A stretch of 64,000 bases of DNA, taken from the NCBI GenBank assembly GCA_029204225.1, contig CM055103.1, positions 45,109,970-45,173,969 on the forward strand, written 5' to 3'. The notes beneath the pieces were generated by a model that saw only the letters and a list, made by a program, of their open reading frames with translations, made no database searches and had not been told where the DNA came from. Positions 45,641-60,625 of this stretch are shown one piece after another. Position numbers and translations under genes: made by a program. Origin of the DNA: Diphasiastrum complanatum (Eukaryota > Streptophyta > Lycopodiopsida > Lycopodiales > Lycopodiaceae). The stretch's first letter is position 1. Each line of letters starts with the position of its first letter.

Positions 45641-47664
45641 CCAAAAACTTTCAAGTGATTAAGATTGGGTTTCTTTCCATACAACATCTCATATGGAGTT
45701 TTGCCTTCAATTGCTTTGCAAGACACCCTATTCATCAAGTACTTTGCACATACAAGAGACTCACCCCAAAAGGATTTGGGCAAACAAGCATCTAATCTTA
45801 AAGCCTTAGAACATTCACATAATGTTCTATTCCTTCTTTCAGCAACTCCATTTTGTTGAGGAGTGTAAGGACAAGAAGTCTCTTTCTTGATCCCTTCCTC
45901 CTCACAAAAGGCCTTGAACTCATTGGAGATGAATTCTCCACCATTGTCACTTCTAAGGATCTTGATGCTATGATTATGATGCTTTTCCACAAACAACTTG
46001 AACTTTACAAAAGTATCAAATACTTGAGACTTGAAGGAAAGTAAGAACACCCAACAATATCTTGAGTAGTCATCAATGAAGGTTAAAAACATGGATGAAC
46101 CTCCATTAGATTTGGTGCTAGCAATGTGCACATCCGAGTGTATGAGTTCAAGAGGATGAGATGACTTTGTGATGGAGTTAGGAAACACCTTCTTATGTGC
46201 CTTGGATAAGGCACAAGCTTCACAAACCTTGTCTTCCTTCCCAATAGACCTTGGTAGGCCTAAAGCATACTCCTCCTTGATCATAGCCTCCATGGAACCC
46301 GAGTTGACATGTCCAAGTCTTTTGTGCCATAAAGTAAAGGTAGATATCTTGCTCTTCTCGGCCAACATGACAACATTAGTATCCACAAATGCATCCAGCT
46401 TATAAAGTTTGCCAAGTCTAGTGCCCTTAGCCACTATCTTACCCTTCTTCTTGATGAAACATTCATTTGAAGCAAAGTCAACATTGAAACCATTGTCTAC
46501 CATTTGGCCAACACTTAGTAGATTCTTTGTTATTGTAGGAATGTACAAAACACCTTCTATGTTGATCTTTTTGGAAGATCCTAAGCAAAGGGGAATGCTA
46601 TCAACTCCTTCAATCTTACAAGCTTCATCATTTGCTGTATAGATAGACTTTATAGGTCCATCATAAGATAAGAGAGAAGAGAAAAACTCCCTTTTACTAG
46701 TCATGTGTGAACTAGCACCCGAGTCAATCCACCAAGGATCTTCTCCTTTGAAGCTTGTTGAAGAAAATATGGACATCATGAGAGAGTCCTCATGTGAACT
46801 CTCCTCCTCCTCCTCTTTGCTCATGTTGGCTTGGCTTTGATCTTGCTTCCTCTTGAAGCATTCCGAGGCATAATGCCCCATCTTGCTACAATAGTAGCAC
46901 TTCACCTTTGATTTGTCCTTCTTGACTTTGGTGGTTGATGGAGATGCCTTTGGGGGTCCTTCTTGATCCTCAAGCTTTGTAGACTTCTTGAATGTTGATC
47001 CTTTGCCTTTGGACTTGCCTTTGCCTTTGGTGAAGAGAGCTTGGTCATCTCCACCTTGGATGGAAAGCCTATCCATCCTCTCTTGCATTTGGCTCCTTCT
47101 TGATTCCTCGGCCATGAGCGTGCCTTGGAGTTCTTCAAGTATGGGTAGCTTACCCATAATTGCATATCCCTGAACCAAATTGTCAAATTCAAAGCTTAGT
47201 CCATTCAATATGAGTTGAAAAAGCTCTTCATCCTTGATAGGTTCACCTATAAAGGCTAGCTCTTTGTTCAATTCTTTTACTCTTAGGACAAAAGTATGTG
47301 CACTCTCTCCTTTCTTTTGATAGCTTCTATAGATTTGATTCTTCAAAGCTAACATTCTAGTTTGGTTCTTGGATTCATAGACCTTTTGCAAAGTCTCCCA
47401 AGCATCTTGAGCTGAAGTGCAATCTCCTACCTCTCTTAAGAGTTCATTTGCAACATTCATTTTTATGCAATGTAGTGCAACATTGCACCTCTTGATGTAT
47501 TTGGCTTTTTCTTGAGGATGAATAGGTTCACCCTCCTTACCATTTACAATCTCCATCAGATCTTGCATGATCATGATAGATTCCATTCTAACTTTCCATA
47601 TGGAATAGTTAGTTTTGTTGAGCCTTTCATTAGTATCCAAAAGATATGCATTTATAGATGCCAT
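45523..47664 (-). CDS. Copia K gag, protease and integrase
   Basis: 713 residues from ATG at 47664 (MASINAYLLDTNERLNKTNY). Capsid (gag) 1-200 with WKVRMESI and LVQGYAIMGKLP; Lys-rich region 213-255; CCHC zinc knuckle C256, C259, H264, C269; aspartic protease D314-S-G-A; integrase zinc region H447, H452, C481, C484; integrase catalytic D511, D573 and E609 (DVH, RSDNGGEF, VAER). The frame departs from the family near 45600 (after LETRR), about one base lost or gained, and ends in unrelated residues. In copia C the same stretch reads on in frame. The domain order protease-integrase before reverse transcriptase is diagnostic of Ty1/copia. Confidence 0.95.
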   Translation of the reverse strand: MASINAYLLDTNERLNKTNYSIWKVRMESIMIMQDLMEIVNGKEGEPIHPQEKAKYIKRCNVALHCIKMNVANELLREVGDCTSAQDAWETLQKVYESKNQTRMLALKNQIYRSYQKKGESAHTFVLRVKELNKELAFIGEPIKDEELFQLILNGLSFEFDNLVQGYAIMGKLPILEELQGTLMAEESRRSQMQERMDRLSIQGGDDQALFTKGKGKSKGKGSTFKKSTKLEDQEGPPKASPSTTKVKKDKSKVKCYYCSKMGHYASECFKRKQDQSQANMSKEEEEESSHEDSLMMSIFSSTSFKGEDPWWIDSGASSHMTSKREFFSSLLSYDGPIKSIYTANDEACKIEGVDSIPLCLGSSKKINIEGVLYIPTITKNLLSVGQMVDNGFNVDFASNECFIKKKGKIVAKGTRLGKLYKLDAFVDTNVVMLAEKSKISTFTLWHKRLGHVNSGSMEAMIKEEYALGLPRSIGKEDKVCEACALSKAHKKVFPNSITKSSHPLELIHSDVHIASTKSNGGSSMFLTFIDDYSRYCWVFLLSFKSQVFDTFVKFKLFVEKHHNHSIKILRSDNGGEFISNEFKAFCEEEGIKKETSCPYTPQQNGVAERRNRTLCECSKALRLDACLPKSFWGESLVCAKYLMNRVSCKAIEGKTPYEMLYGKKPNLNHLKVFGCICYVHVPLETRRIHLPQEGSCLDMQAQARATKSISHP

Positions 47665-48462
47665 CTAGTCTCCTAATCAAGGACTTGACACAAATGAAGG
47701 TTACTTCTATTGATTTGATTGAAGGTCTACCTTATCCCACTTCTTAGGGACCTGAAAAGATCAGTAATAGACTTCCTATAAAGATCTAAGAATGATCTCT
47801 AACAAAATCAAATCATAGAATACTAGAAACAATGCACTTGCTTGATTGAAGTAGACAATACTAGTAGAATTGCCCCTCTTTCTATAAAGAACATTAAAGC
47901 TTCCAAATGATCTGATCAAGAGTGAATTTCAGCAACCTAATATACTTCCAAAATCACTTGTAAAAGATCTAAATGGAACTTAATGAGGATGCAACACAAT
48001 CTACTATCCAATCACAAGCAAAAAATGATCAAAATTGATGAAAAATTGATCTAATTTGGTGCATAAGTCAAGCAATGGTTGGACTGAATCTAAATTACTT
48101 TAGGAGGTGCCTACTACACCTTAGAACAGCCTTGAAGAGTCCCCAAAACTCTGATCTTCCCTCTCCTTGAATGCTAGAAAGCCTTCTCTATGAAATCACC
48201 TCCAAAACTCGCTTAGAAATCAATGCTTGGAGCAAGCAAAACTTGCTATCTTGGTAATGTGAATTGAATTCAACTTTGCCTCTGGTTTTAGACACCTAAA
48301 CACCTGCAAATGAAGTCACACAACACCAATCTCCAATGTATTTGACTCACTTTGAGTCTAGAATCAATACTAGATGCTAAGATCCAATCTACACAAGATT
48401 TAGATCAAAAATTGTGAGCAAATTGAATGCAAACCAAGGATTTAGCTCATTTCAGCCTTTAG
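47665..48462 (-). other. Leader of copia K
   Basis: Non-coding, 0.8 kb, between primer site and gag. Confidence 0.8.
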
Positions 48463-48474
48463 GCTCTGATACCA
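48463..48474 (-). promoter_or_regulatory. Primer-binding site of copia K
   Basis: Minus strand TGGTATCAGAGC, abutting the LTR. Confidence 0.9.
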
Positions 48475-49156
48475 TGTAAAAATTACAGCAAATAAGGATC
48501 CTAAAACACTTTAAATGATGAGGGAAACAATAGATTATGATTTCATAAGATTAGCACAAGTTGAACCATCAAAATCCATCAAAAATCTATGCTTGAACCT
48601 CACTAAATGGCCCAAATCCTTGAAGAAGGCTTCACACGTGTGAAAGTACGGCCTCCCACAGTCTGAGTACTGTACACCAGACCTACATTCAATCCTATAA
48701 TCATTAGTAATCACAAGTACTCAAACAATTATGAACATAGAGAGCAATTGCACCATTATGAGAGAAAAAACATGAAATTGCTTGATTGATTTTGGTGAGA
48801 TATCATCACCTATATATACATGATCCATCACGGTTTTGGGCAGGTATGAGTAGCCCTAAACCTATCCCTAATGCTAATTTTGGTGGATCTTTCATCCCTA
48901 CCAAGTTAGGGTTGGAATCTTGGAGATCCCTCAACAATGCAAAAATTACCAAAAATAGCTCCTATTTTTTCTCCCTTGTATCTAAGCATAATTTGGACTC
49001 ATTCCAAAGGTTCTAACACTTAGTTCTACTTGAGAACATCCTTATGAATGGAATCCTATGCTATTTGGCACGTGTGACAAGCCACGTCATGACCATCTAA
49101 CTATTTACAAGTCATATGACCAAAACTAGTCAAGCTAGAATTGTGAATTTTTAACA
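48475..49156 (-). repeat. 5' LTR of copia K (682 bp)
   Basis: Same ends and length as the 3' LTR. TATA-like tatatata at 48811-48819 on minus. The four differences from the 3' copy are two transitions or transversions around 'acttgaaatg/actttaaatg', ttttgttgg/ttttggtgg, ttaggtc/ttagttc and ccacat/ccacgt. Confidence 0.95.
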
Positions 49157-49161
49157 ATTGT

Positions 49162-49296
49162 GTAGTCGGTTGGATCCAGTCTGATCATTACACTAGATAA
49201 AATTGTGCTATATCTTCATGTCACCTGACATGGGTGCAATCATGCATACGATACTAATGATTTTAAGCAGCTATTGTGTAGTCGATATGATCTAGT
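49162..49296. repeat. Rest of the tandem duplication: end of unit one and unit two
   Basis: Unit two ('gggtgcaatcatgcatacgatactaatg') starts at 49232; the inferred period without K is 116 bp. It is cut by copia E3 at 49297. Confidence 0.75.
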
Positions 49297-49967
49297 TGTG
49301 AAAGTATAGAACTTTGAGGACCAAAAATGGATTTAGAAGATCCACAAGAGAGATTGTGTGCTTGCTAATCAACAATGCATAAAAAAACTAGACAATAAAT
49401 CTTAATCTGGATTAGCAATTTGACACATAGCAAGTATAAATAATCAATAAACAATATCAAAGACCCAAATTCGAGTCCACAGGTGTGTACTACAGGTTGT
49501 AGTATGGCCTTCAACCTGAGAAACAAGTAGAAATTTATTTGTTTTCATTTGGATCACAAAAACTCATGTACATAGTGAACTAGCTTGAGATTGCCAATGA
49601 GCTCCAAAAATATTCTAACTTCTCACTATAAGAGCTTGGAATACATAGCAAATTCGACTTCCTTCTTGAAGTTAGGTGGATTTCCAACATGTAATAAGGA
49701 AGTTAACTCACTCTTCTTGCCCTAAATTGTAGAGTTATGCTTGGTAGGTAGCTAGTTGGTCAAATTTTCACCTTAAACTTAGGTGTAGGTCCTATAATGT
49801 AGGTATGACCACCAAATAGACATGACCAACTCTCTTGACTTGACCTAACCTACAATAGGAGTGGTTTGACACATGGCATTTTGGCCTTACATGTGTGGAA
49901 CCCAATTATACACAATATTGACAATGTTCTACATTATTAGATTTGCCAACATAGGCAATTTTTCACA
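49297..49967 (-). repeat. 3' LTR of copia E3 (671 bp)
   Basis: TGTGAAAG ... TTTTTCACA, homologous to 399-1084. A polypurine tract adjoins on the right. Left flank tctag; the 5' LTR is missing, so no duplication can be tested. Confidence 0.85.
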
Positions 49968-49985
49968 CTCCTCCTCAAATCTAGA
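49968..49985 (-). other. Polypurine tract of copia E3
   Basis: Minus strand ctagatttgaggaggag next to the LTR. Confidence 0.8.
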
Positions 49986-50731
49986 ATTGGAAACAATAAT
50001 GTATCTATATACAATTCTAAGACCTGATCTTAACATAAAAAATGAATCACATTCAGGTTTAGAAGATGAATAATGATCCCCCAAAGATGAGGACATGATC
50101 TACCACCAAGAGAGAGCTTCTTTGATCTTGATCTCCTCCAAGGTGAATTGAAGAGTCTCAATTCTTCCTTGCACCTTTGTACTTGATTTCTTCCATGTCG
50201 AGTGAAGATGGATGAGCTTGAAACTTGCTCTTCCTTGATCTCGATGCTTCTCTTTGAAGGAAATCTAATGTCTCCATGTCTTGTGAAAATCACATTGATC
50301 ATGATCACAAAACATGTACTTGATACTATTACCAAGATTTATCATGCTAAAATGACTAGTCCACAAACCATCAAACATAAGCATGATTTTCCTAATCTTG
50401 TAATTACAAGTGATCTTGAATTTCACGAGGCTACATACTTGCTTATGGATATAAGTGTCCTTCAAGGATGTTTCGCTTATTCTCATAAGAAGCTTACAAT
50501 TTGCCTCTCCAAAAAAAAAACACATTTTTCAAAACAATGAGTGATTAACTTATTCTTGCTTTTCCAAAATCTGAGAGCACTCATTTGATCAAACACCCAA
50601 TTTACTCGTGATTGGTTCATAACAATTTTTAAATCACTAAGACATAAAAACTTGTTCTCAAATGAGTCATTACACATCTTATCTTCAACTTCCTTCTTGA
50701 TGAAGCCCTCAAGTTGCCTCATGTAGTTCTC
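49986..50731 (-). other. Decayed 3' interior of copia E3
   Basis: Two frames (50030-50335 and 50483-50722) are open but show no clear RNase H motif. The region appears to have lost pol. Confidence 0.35.
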
Positions 50732-51911
50732 TTAGCATACCTCGATTTGCCTCATGTAGATCTCATAGCAAAATGGTTCATCAAGCATTGAAGTTAGAAA
50801 AGTGTTGAAAGTTAATGGTTGAGAATCTTCCCCTTGATTACCTTTTCCAAGATAGCCTCGAAGGCTTGGCCCCTGCCTTTGTGGTCTTCTTGGAGCACTT
50901 GATCTTTGAGTTGGATCCTCAAGATCTCCATCACTTTGTTGCTCCTCCTCAATCCTTGCAATATCATTGACACCAAGGTTGTTGATTTCACTCTCATTCA
51001 CACAAGATATTAGATGGATCCAAGAATCTCTTGTATAAACATCTAAGAATATTTCATGCATCTTATCATCACTACTTGGTACATAAGAAAAAGAGTGTAC
51101 ATTTAAATGAATGATTTCCTCTTTTGCCATAACAATTTTAGCATTCAACTTAAACAAACTACCTTTTTTAACACCATTTGCTATGCAAATATCATCTTCA
51201 TGATGGAACAAACTCCATGCTTGAAGTGAACATCTAAACCATCATCCATTAGTTGTCCAACGCTAAGCAAGCTCTTGGTAACTGATGGTACAGAAAGGAC
51301 ATTGTCTAGATCCATCTTTTTGCTAGATTCTAGACTTAATGAGATGGTAACAATACCATCTATCTTACATTCTTGATCATTTGCTAAAGAAACAAATTTA
51401 TTAGTACCATTGAAAAAGTGTAAGATTGAGAATGTTTCCTTTTGGAAAGTCATGTGGGAGCTAGCCCCACTATCAATCCACCAAGTGTCTTTTGAGTTGC
51501 TTTTGCTTGTTGGAGTGAATGTAGATGCCATCAAAGATGAGATCTCCTCATCTCCATCCTCTTCATATGCCCTTGTTTTTCCTCCTCCTCTTTTGCTCAT
51601 AGCCTCTTGTAGCATTCGAATGCATAATGTCCCTTCTTTCCACAAAAGAAGCATTTTTGCTTTGACTTGTCCTGTGAGCTTGATGCATCATCCTCTTCTT
51701 TGGCCACCTTGGGATGCTTCTTCTTTCCATTGGTCTTCTTTTTGCCCTTGAATGAGAAATTGGCTTTCTCATCTCCATCCTGCAAAGACAATGAACTCAT
51801 TCTTGCCTTGGTGTGGAGCATCTTGCACTCTTCAGCCACTAATACACTGTGAAGTTTTTCTATGGTTGGCAAAGTGTCTTGGATGGCAAAACTTTGTACC
51901 AAATTTGCAAA
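50732..51911 (-). pseudogene. Copia E3 gag-protease and pieces of integrase linker
   Basis: On minus: gag 3' end (LPTIEKLHSVLVAEECKM), zinc knuckle CFFCGKKGHYAFEC at about 51640, protease WWIDSGASSHMTFQK at about 51470 with DSGA intact, then LLSVGQLMDDGLDVHF. The next frame (51211-50732) keeps a pre-integrase stretch (VKKGSLFKLNAKIVM) and then jumps to a Ser/Arg linker typical of the region after integrase (RSSAPRRPQRQGPS). Integrase core, reverse transcriptase and RNase H are deleted. The 5' LTR and gag N-terminus are missing beyond 51911. It cannot move on its own. Confidence 0.75.
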
Positions 51912-51912
51912 G

Positions 51913-52052
51913 TCGAGTCTTTCAAGTGTTTCAAGTCATTGGAAAAACTAGAGTCATTCCAAAAATTCAAGTCGTTCAAAAAAATTGAGTCTTTCGAAAA
52001 AATCGAGTCTTCCGAAAAAAAATTGGGTCATCGACAAAATTTGAGTCGTTCC
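51913..52052 (+). repeat. 18-bp degenerate minisatellite (tcgagtctttcgaaaaaa)
   Basis: About eight units of 18-20 bases, such as 'tcaagtcgttcaaaaaaat' and 'tcgagtcttccgaaaaaaaa'. It takes over exactly where copia E3 coding sequence ends. Confidence 0.8.
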
Positions 52053-52224
52053 AATGTATGTACGTGGCCGAAGTACTGCGAGTGGATGTTTGATCTTGGG
52101 TATCGAAATTTTTTTGAATTTGGATATCGAAAAATCACAAATTTTTCGAGTCGATCCCATGTCAAAAAATTCTGGTTTTGGGTCAAATTTTTTTGACCCA
52201 ATGGTAAAAAAAACTGACCCTTGG

Positions 52225-52680
52225 TCACATGAAAGGCAAACGCACCTTGCCTTTCATGCAACGGAAACCAATTACATTTTTATGAACACCCTGCTGAACC
52301 TGCTCCAACTCGTGAGGGAGAAACCTTCTCTTCACTCTTCTCCTCCATTCTAATCTACTCCTCCTCTCCGACCTAGACTCCCACTCGGGAGTTCTATACA
52401 TCGCATTGCCATGCACATGCTCCATTGTGACAAACCCCCATGAACTACCCACACCATCGACACTAACAGTCAATATGTGCTCAATGCTATGCAGGTTTGA
52501 AACCAAACTTGCAGTCAAGCATGTTGCCTCCTCAACAACACGAACTACAAGTGCAAGCGACAATGCCCTACGCATTGCTTGTCGCTTCCTATTCAACCTC
52601 CTCCTTCTTGCAGACTGGCTCTCACCCTCCAGAGTGATGTATGAAGGGTTGCTTTGGGAGTGTCCATGTCATGGAATCAC
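52225..52680 (-). CDS. Unclassified minus-strand ORF, possible exon
   Basis: An open stretch of about 150 residues ends with FM before a stop at 52225. It is Arg-rich at both ends (SARRRRLNRKRQAMRRAL and RSERRSRLEWRRRVKRRF). There is no ATG until QAM, and an in-frame stop precedes it near 52665. A pyrimidine run and cag at about 52700 could be a splice acceptor (minus), but the stop argues against one simple exon. No family is recognised. Confidence 0.25.
52228..52258. other. Perfect 12-bp hairpin with 7-base loop
   Basis: catgaaaggcaa - acgcacc - ttgcctttcatg. Confidence 0.7.
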
Positions 52681-52700
52681 TCCCTCAAATGCAAAACACC

Positions 52701-55659
<2,959 letters not shown>

Positions 55660-55721
<62 letters not shown>
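55660..55721. repeat. (GA)n microsatellite
   Basis: About 62 bp, pure. Confidence 0.95.
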
Positions 55722-56737
<1,016 letters not shown>

Positions 56738-56849
56738 GCCCATTATGCATAAAGGTGGTTAATAAAGAGAGAGAGAGGCCATTAATGAAAGGTGGTTGTG
56801 GTTGTGTTTGGAATGGAAGGGCTGTGTAATAAAAGGGCATGGAGTGTTT

Positions 56850-58164
56850 TGAAAAATTAAGGTGGCCAATATGCATGCATGCATGGGGAGGAGGGCCATG
56901 CATGCTCCTACCCATACATGCATCCCCCTCTACCATTTTTAGTGAAAAAACTGTGTTTTCATGGGTGAGGGGAGGAGGATGCATGGGTGCACCCATACAC
57001 ATGCACAAAAGTGTACATAAGTTTAAATATATATATAGACTTAAAAATCATGATTTTAAGCTTAATTGGCATGATAAATGATGGCCCCAAAAAACCATCA
57101 TTTATGCTGGTTTATAAGACAGGTTTTCAAAAGCCGTCATTTATGCCAAAATGGCAACTTTTTGAATTAGTTTTCTGGCTTGTGGGTGGACAAATAGGTG
57201 CATTTACATAACCATGGATAGATTAATAGATAACATCATAGAGATATGTGAAATATAGGCTTAAATCATAATTTTGAGCTTAACTAACATAAATGACGCC
57301 CTAGAAAAATCGTCATTTCTGTTGGTTTATATGACAACTTTTCAAAAGCCATCATTTATGCCAAAATGACAATTTTTAAATGTCTTTTTGGCTTAATTTG
57401 TGGATAAGTGCATGGATAAAAGGTGATGTATGGACATAATGCTATAACATTGTTGGGTTGATACAAATGTGTTGTATTATTAAATGGTTGTCAATGTGTA
57501 CTAATGTCCCCGAGATCAAACTGTATTAAACACATGATCAATAGGTATAATACTCAATGATAAGTTAAGTAGGTAGATATAGACATACATTGATGGATTA
57601 ATGTATAATTTGATAGATCTATGTGACATGTAGTGTGAAATCCATGCAGTTTATTCATAATTAAATGATGGCCTAAAAACTGTCATTTATGCCAAAAAAA
57701 CCAATTTTGCTTCTTAAGGATTGATGTGGAGATATGTGTGTACATAAATGTAGTTATATATAACTGATAGCATAAAACTGCTAGGTTGAGTATACAAATA
57801 TGCCTTTTTTGTTTGGATGCACAGTACATCGTTGTGTGCTAGCATATCGATGAATCGAACAATATTGAACACTTCATAAGTGTAATTTAAATTAGTCCTA
57901 TTGATAAGATAAGTAGGTGCATTTACATTATTATGGATGGATTAATATATAATATCATGGATACATGTGAGATATAGGCTTAAATCACCATTTTAAGCTT
58001 AATTGACATAAACGATGGTTTAGAAAATTGTCATTTATACTCGTTTATATTCTTTGACGTTTTTTTGGCTTAATTTGTGGATAAGTGAGAGATGTATGGA
58101 CATAATGCTATAACATCTTTGGGTTGATATAAATGTGTTGTATATAATTTTTAAATGCATGCCA
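56850..58164. repeat. CACTA-like degenerate tandem array
   Basis: Four imperfect units at about 57074, 57288, 57664 and 58009 share 'taggcttaaatca..attt', 'cataaatgatgg', 'catttatgc' and 'gatggattaat'. The palindromic cgtcatttatg / cataaatgac words are the same type as the subterminal region at 41770-42058. Bases 56870-57010 match the reverse complement of 39130-39330. No CACTA terminus is visible. Confidence 0.55.
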
Positions 58165-58871
58165 TGTGAAGTTTTTAGCACGTGTGAACTTCACCACACA
58201 CCCTATAGGATCTTACTGAGGTGTTGTGATTGCACACGATTGATCAAAGAATAGTATGCTTGAAAAATCGAAGGCAAGAGCACAATGACATACATCTGAT
58301 GAAAAAATCTAACTCTTCACTATGAGAAATGAATGTCAGAAATAATTCTAAGTGTTCAGTATGGGAAAAAGAGACTGGAGAGAGAAAATCAAGCATAGGA
58401 AACTTGGGTAGAGAGAGAATGAGTCCAAAACACCAAAATCTCAATATTCACAATAATGGCAAAACATGCCCAGCTTTCCCTACATGAGAGAGACTCGAAT
58501 TCCTACAGTGGAGTTGCATGGAAGTCCACTTAACTGAACTAATTCACCTACCATAGATCCACATGTGTAACTGCATGCATGAATGTTGCATGTACTGCAT
58601 GTCAACTCATAAAACTGCCTAGACATGTGTAGATCACAGAAACTACTTTGCATGTTGCATGTACTGATTGCATGTGGCTTGCATGCATACTGTAAAACTT
58701 TGCATGCTATCTAAACATCTGCATGTCATCATAATTGAACCTATCTAACTCAAATCCGAGCTACACTAGAAGGATATGTGCTCAATTCACACTCCTTTTA
58801 TGTACAACATGAACACCATGGACATGTCCCCAAACTCGAGATAGGAAGATAATATTTTAATAATCTTCACA
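58165..58871 (-). repeat. 3' LTR of copia C (707 bp)
   Basis: TGTGAAGTTTTTAGCACGTG ... AATCTTCACA. Left flank tgcca. Confidence 0.9.
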
Positions 58872-58885
58872 CTCCTTAAAAATTA
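58872..58885 (-). other. Polypurine tract of copia C
   Basis: Minus strand tttttaaggag before the LTR; short and A-rich. Confidence 0.6.
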
Positions 58886-59371
58886 TGTTATTATCAACAT
58901 AGACTTCAAAATTAGGCCAAGGTTTGACCTCATCTTCATACATACATTCTTGAGTAGAGGCTTGGTGAGAAGATCGGCAACACAATCTAAAGATGAAACA
59001 TGCTCCAATGAGATCTCTCTCCCAATGACTTTTTCTCTTACAAAATGATGAGCCACTTCAATATGCTTGCTCCTTGCATGAAAGACTGGATTATTTGCAA
59101 GAGCCTGAGCAGAAATGTGATCATTCTTGATAATTGGTAAATCTTCATTTGCATAATACTTTAGCTCCAAAAGTAGCCTTTTGATCCATAAAACCTCCTT
59201 TGTTGTGGTGGTAAGAGATTTGTATTCAGCTTCACAGGATGATAAGGAAATAGTTGCCTGCTTCTTTGATAGCCAAGAAACCAAATTTCCTCCAAGAAAT
59301 ATAGTGTAAGCACTTGTGGATTTCCTAGCCAACCTGTCTCCTGCAAAATCTGAATCTGAAAAAGATATCAA
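58883..59371 (-). pseudogene. Copia C RNase H
   Basis: 162 residues. FSDSDFAGD, WLSKKQATISLSSCEAEYKSL, KEVLWIKRLLLELK, HARSKHIEVAHHFVREKV and DCVADLLTKPL. Catalytic Asp and Glu are present. The domain is intact but is cut from reverse transcriptase by a frameshift near 59350. Confidence 0.9.
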
Positions 59372-60524
59372 AGTAGATCTTCTCCTTCATAGAATAGTAA
59401 TCCAAGGTAGAAGATATATACCTCAAAACTCTTTTAGCCAACTTCCAATGATATAACTTTGGATCTTGCATGTGTTGACTTAGCTTATGAACACAAAAGC
59501 TTAGATCAGGCCTAGTCACTGTTAACCAAATAAGTGAGCCAATAAGACTCCTATAAAGAGTGATGTCCTCAAAGGATTTTTCATCATCTTTAATAGGAAC
59601 TTTTACAGTGTGCTCCAAAGGTGTATCTATGCCTTTACAGTTCTCCATATGAAATTTCCTGAGCATGGAAAGTGCATATCTACTTTGGCTTATAAATGCA
59701 TGACCTTTCCAAAAATCTATTTCAAGGCCTAGAATATAGTGAAGAACTCCTAAGTCTTGCATCTTAAACTCAGTACCAGGTGCATGCTTAGTTTCTTCAA
59801 CTAACTTCTCATTGTTTTCATAAAGAATAATATCATCTACATAGATGAGAAGAATAATTACAAAGTTATCTACAAACTTATAGTACAAAGAATGGTCATA
59901 TTCACTTAGACAAAATCCGAGTGATATGAGATAGGAATTGAGCCTTACATACCAAGACCTTGGTGCCTGTTTCAGTCCATACAGACTTTTGAACAAAAGA
60001 CAAACTTTTGATTCATCACCTTCCTTCACAAAACCTGGAGGCTGTTGTTCCATATAAGCTTCTTGGACATCCTTAGGCTCTTCATCTGATATAAAAAGTG
60101 CATGATAGTAAGTTTCACCTTTCACTTGCCTTCCTTCTTCATCATATGTGAGCCTCCTTGGCTCAGATTTTGCTCGTGTAGATCTTCTTGGGGTGGTAGC
60201 TTGAATTTGCTCCTCCTCAAGCCTCGGCCTCACCTCTTCTTGAACAACACCAAGATTGATGATTGATCTTGCATGACTCTCCTTGATATGTGCATCATCT
60301 AAGTTAAATTTCTGATCTTCATGGAAGATCACATCTCTACTAACAACATTTTTATCAGTAGAGGGCAAATAAATCTTGTATGCTTTTTTAGTGGATGCAT
60401 ATCCTACAAAAATTCCTTTTACTACACTAGGATCTTCCTTCTTCCTAGTTTCTAGAGGCACATGCACAAAGCATACATAGCCAAAAATCCTAAGATGATC
60501 TACCTTAGGCTTTTTCTTATACAT
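59325..60524 (-). pseudogene. Copia C integrase C-terminus and deleted reverse transcriptase
   Basis: 399 residues: integrase C-terminal motif at about 20-60 (GYASTKKAYKIYLPS, VVSRDVIFHED), then a linker with TTPRRSTRAKSEPRRLTY. The frame passes straight from EEPKDVQEAY to MEQQPPGFVKEG, losing the block that in K holds KARLVAKG and the first catalytic Asp. YVDDII and SRPDLSF-like (TRPDLSF) motifs remain. The deletion keeps the frame, so this frame is long although the enzyme would be dead. C-terminal residues after STLDYY are frameshifted. Confidence 0.9.
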
Positions 60525-60625
60525 CTCAAATGGTGTCTTTCCTCCTATTGCAAGATTTGGAAGCCTATTACAAAGATAGTTTGCACATGCATCTGCCTCT
60601 CCCCAAAATTCTTTAGGCAGAGAAG
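60525..60625 (-). pseudogene. Copia C integrase, piece left of the solo LTR
   Basis: Minus strand encodes ASLPKEFWGEADACANYLCN, which is continuous with 61703 onwards once the insertion is set aside. Confidence 0.8.

Larger units (their letters stand above)
43007..49156 (-). mobile_element. Complete young copia element K (6150 bp)
   Basis: Two 682-bp LTRs, flanking attgt duplicated exactly (43002-43006 and 49157-49161), primer site, 0.8-kb leader, gag-pol and polypurine tract, all in the right order on the minus strand. The LTRs differ at four positions that I counted. Coding capacity is complete but for one frameshift near 45600, so it could have moved recently and might be mobilised by a functional relative. 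Confidence 0.95.
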
